A DNA stretch of 64,000 nucleotides, from positions 248,001 to 312,000 of the forward strand of contig NZ_VOSM01000002.1 of NCBI RefSeq assembly GCF_007997015.1, in the 5' to 3' direction. Under the pieces are notes generated by a model. That model did not search any database and was not told the origin of the DNA. It worked only from the letters and a program-made list of their open reading frames with translations. The number at the start of each line of letters is the position of its first letter. Within the stretch, counting starts at the first letter, position 1. The DNA is from Lujinxingia vulgaris. GTDB lineage: Bacteria; Myxococcota_A; Bradymonadia; Bradymonadales; Bradymonadaceae. Positions 61,788 to 64,000 of this stretch are shown here, piece by piece. Position numbers and translations under genes: made by a program.

Positions 61788-62987
61788 CTACTGCGGTCCG
61801 AGACGGTAGATTTGGTCATCGCCCTCGCGCGGGGTGCCGCGCCCGTCGCGGTTGTTGCTGAGCACCCAGATCGAGCCGTCGGCGGCCTGGACGGCGGCGC
61901 GCAGGCGGCCCCATTCGTTGACGAAGAGCGCCTCGGATTCGACGACCTCGGTGCCCTCTTCGTTGAGCACAAGGCGCCAGACGCGCTGGCCGCGCAACGA
62001 GGCGATGAGCAGGTTGTCGTCCCACTGGGGGATGGCGCCCTGCACCGACGCGGTCAGCCCGCTCCAGGAGGCATCCGGGGGTTGTTGCACAAAGATCGGG
62101 TCGGTGAAGGCTTCCTGGTTGGACTGGCCGGTGACCTCGGGCCAGCCGTAGTTTTGGCCGGGGATGATGCGGTTGACCTCGTCATTCTCATTGGGGCCAA
62201 ACTCGGTGGCAAAAAGGCGGCCCTGGCTGTCCCAGGCCAGGCCCTGCACGTTGCGGTGACCCATCGAGTACACAAAAGAGCCCGCGGTGGGGTTGTCGTC
62301 GGGGATCTCCCCGTCGGGGGTCATGCGCAGGATCTTTCCGGCCAGCGAGTCCGGGTCTTGCGCCAGATCGGGGCGCGCGGCGTCGCCGGTGCCCACGTAG
62401 AGCATGCCGTCGGGGCCAAAGTCGATGCGGCCGCCGTTATGGATGCGTGACTGCGGGATACCCTCAAAAATGAGCTCCGGCTCGGCGCGGTTATCCGGGT
62501 TAAAGCGCACAATGCGGTTATCCTCCTCGGTCGTGTAGTAGACGTAGAGGAGGTTGTCCTGAGCAAAGCGCGGGGAGTGGGCGATGCCCAGAAGTCCGCC
62601 TTCGCCGGCGTTAGCGACGGGGAACTGGCGCAGGCGGCGGGTGCGTCCGTCAACGTATTCGCCGACGCGGCCGGAGTCGCGCTCGGTGAGAAAGACGCGA
62701 TCGTCGGGCGTCACTGTCAGATCCCAGGGGGCCGCCAGATCGGTGGCGACGATGGAGGCTTCCCATTCGACCGGGTCGCGGGGAGGATCGGGCTCCTCCT
62801 GGGGCGGCTTGTCATCGGGATCGCCATCGGGCTGACCATCTTCCGGGTCATCGGGGTCGGGCTCTTCCAGGTCGAAGTCGCCGGGGTCTTGAGGGCCGTC
62901 AGCGGGCGCGTTGCGCTGGTTGGAGCAGGCCGCCGCGGACATAAGGAGCGCGATGAGCACACAGGGGAGAAGACGCCTGAACATCAT
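61788..62987 (-). CDS. PQQ-type sugar dehydrogenase-like lipoprotein
   Basis: 399 residues from ATG 62987, preceded by GAGG. Lipobox SAAAC is followed by an Asp/Pro/Glu-rich tether of about 55 residues. The rest is a six-bladed beta-propeller of the soluble glucose or sorbosone dehydrogenase family: APWDLTVTPDDRVFLTERDSG, GLLGIAHSPRF, IHNGGRIDFGPDGMLYVGTGD, SMGHRNVQGLAWD and EFGPNENDEVN. Members oxidise sugars at the cell surface using PQQ. Related Hhip-like propellers also exist, so the substrate is open. Confidence 0.9.
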   Translation of the reverse strand: MMFRRLLPCVLIALLMSAAACSNQRNAPADGPQDPGDFDLEEPDPDDPEDGQPDGDPDDKPPQEEPDPPRDPVEWEASIVATDLAAPWDLTVTPDDRVFLTERDSGRVGEYVDGRTRRLRQFPVANAGEGGLLGIAHSPRFAQDNLLYVYYTTEEDNRIVRFNPDNRAEPELIFEGIPQSRIHNGGRIDFGPDGMLYVGTGDAARPDLAQDPDSLAGKILRMTPDGEIPDDNPTAGSFVYSMGHRNVQGLAWDSQGRLFATEFGPNENDEVNRIIPGQNYGWPEVTGQSNQEAFTDPIFVQQPPDASWSGLTASVQGAIPQWDDNLLIASLRGQRVWRLVLNEEGTEVVESEALFVNEWGRLRAAVQAADGSIWVLSNNRDGRGTPREGDDQIYRLGPQ

Positions 62988-63188
62988 AACCTCGGCAGCA
63001 CGAACGAGCGTTCGGGGAAGAGGAGAAGGGCTCGGGGGTTGATCCACGTGGAGAGAGCCTAAACAAGAGCGGTGAGATGTCCAAATCCGGCATCTTCGAC
63101 AAGGGCTGCGAGCACCGGGGATGTGCGATCGGGCCAAAAAAGCCGGGCGAACACACACGACGATTGAACGTAAGTAGAGGAGAGCGAT

Positions 63189-63923
63189 ATGTGCACGATT
63201 CTGATTGCGACGCGATGCGCGCCCGATTGCCCGCTCTTTGTGGTGGCCAACCGCGACGAGTCTTATGTGCGACCGGCCTCGTCGCCGGCGTTGCGGGAGA
63301 TCGGGGGGATGCGGGTGCTGGCGCCGCGCGATGAGCGTTCGGGGGGAAGTTGGCTGGGGCTCAATGAGGCCGGGATCTTCGTGGCGATCACCAACCGCTT
63401 TGAGGTCGAGCGGCGCCCGCACCATCGCTCGCGCGGCGAGCTTGTGTGGCAGTCGCTGGGCCGGGCAAGTGTGGAGGAGGCGCTGGAGGGCGTGCGAGGT
63501 CTTTCGCCCGCTGACTACGGCGGGTTTCATCTGCTGCTGGCCGACGAAACACGCGCGCAGGTGATCTGGAGCGATGGCGAGGTGTTTCGTGAAGAGGTGC
63601 TGGCGCCGGGGTATCACGCGTTGAGTGAGCGTAGCTTTGGGGCGGGCGCCTCAAAACGTCTGGAGCGACTCGCCAGGCAGCTTCCCGGGCAGCGACCGCT
63701 CAACGACGGGATGCGCCGAAGCCTTATTGAGGCGATGGCCTGGCGCGACGAGGAGCACCCCTTTGAGAGCACCTGCGTGCATATGCCGGAGCTCGATTAC
63801 GGCACCCGCTCCTCCACGCTTGTGGCTTTGGGGGAGCGGGTGCGCTTTGAGCACGCGGAGGGGCCGCCCTGTGAGGCGGATTATGTGAGTTACGCGGCCG
63901 AGCTTAAAGCGTTGGGGTTGTAG
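63189..63923 (+). CDS. NRDE/TANGO2-family protein
   Basis: 244 residues, with AGGAGAG upstream of the ATG. The N-terminal Cys2 (MCTILIA) and the NRDE motif (VVANRDESY) define the family, which has an N-terminal-nucleophile-like fold. WLGLNEAGIFVAITNR is also typical. The biochemical role in bacteria is not settled; the eukaryotic relative is linked to heme handling. No operon partner is seen. Confidence 0.9.
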   Translation: MCTILIATRCAPDCPLFVVANRDESYVRPASSPALREIGGMRVLAPRDERSGGSWLGLNEAGIFVAITNRFEVERRPHHRSRGELVWQSLGRASVEEALEGVRGLSPADYGGFHLLLADETRAQVIWSDGEVFREEVLAPGYHALSERSFGAGASKRLERLARQLPGQRPLNDGMRRSLIEAMAWRDEEHPFESTCVHMPELDYGTRSSTLVALGERVRFEHAEGPPCEADYVSYAAELKALGL

Positions 63924-63957
63924 TCCCGGTGCGGAAAGTCGGGCGTAGTGTGGGGTT

Positions 63958-64000
63958 TCAATCTCTGGCGATGCCGCGGGCGTGCTCGACCTGCGCATCG
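63958..64000 (-). CDS. Possible C-terminal end of a minus-strand gene
   Basis: A frame open from the window edge ends with a TGA at 63958-63960, giving the last residues DAQVEHARGIARD. The fragment is too short to identify, and the claim rests only on the open frame and on a convergent layout with the NRDE gene. Confidence 0.25.
   Translation of the reverse strand, partial: DAQVEHARGIARD

Overview
This 64 kb window is GC-rich bacterial chromosome. Gene content points to a delta-proteobacterial or Myxococcota-like bacterium, plausibly Bradymonadales. The signs are a type II secretion operon in the myxobacterial order C-D-E-F-G-H-I-J-K-L-M-N, an NtrC-type sigma-54 regulator, Hanks-type kinases, an FHA-GAF-cyclase, and large Cys-anchored lipoproteins with Asp/Pro-rich tethers and IPT/TIG repeats. 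The taxonomic call is inference. I see no rRNA, tRNA, CRISPR array, phage or insertion sequence.

Layout. 1-3.2 kb: the 3' end of a fur-like gene, a cysteine-free Mrp/ApbC ATPase and a patatin-like lipase. 3.2-10 kb (minus strand): FHA-GAF-adenylate cyclase, Ser/Thr kinase, then the coupled pair glgC and a GH57 amylase (glycogen metabolism). 10.2-27 kb (plus): a sigma-54 response regulator, then a 300-bp control region with two identical palindromes and a near-consensus -24/-12 promoter, then the type II secretion operon gspC to gspN. The operon includes a second, divergent GspG-like pseudopilin. 27.1-34.3 kb (plus): uvrA, a split mnmC pair, a probable pseudokinase and a gamma-carbonic-anhydrase-like protein. 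34.4-46.2 kb (minus): a lipoprotein, mutS, a G-rich tandem-repeat region, and two paralogous IPT/TIG lipoproteins of about 1040 residues. 46.4-51.5 kb (plus): a Cys-containing membrane protein, then three coupled TadE/TadG-like proteins. 51.5-58.8 kb: an extended SDR (minus); a three-enzyme peptidoglycan hydrolase lipoprotein with a small partner lipoprotein; an M61 peptidase coupled to a CcmH-like protein. 59-64 kb: an S1-repeat protein and a triple zinc-ribbon protein, a PQQ-type sugar dehydrogenase lipoprotein and an NRDE-family protein.

How they may work together. The regulator gene, the paired sites behind it and the sigma-54 promoter form what looks like a self-contained switch for the whole secretion operon. 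The secretin system could export hydrolases and surface lipoproteins like those encoded nearby. The peptidoglycan hydrolase joins a SpoIID domain, which cuts denuded glycan, to an amidase that makes denuded glycan and to a third Cys/His hydrolase. It is the best candidate here for an unusual cell-wall machine.
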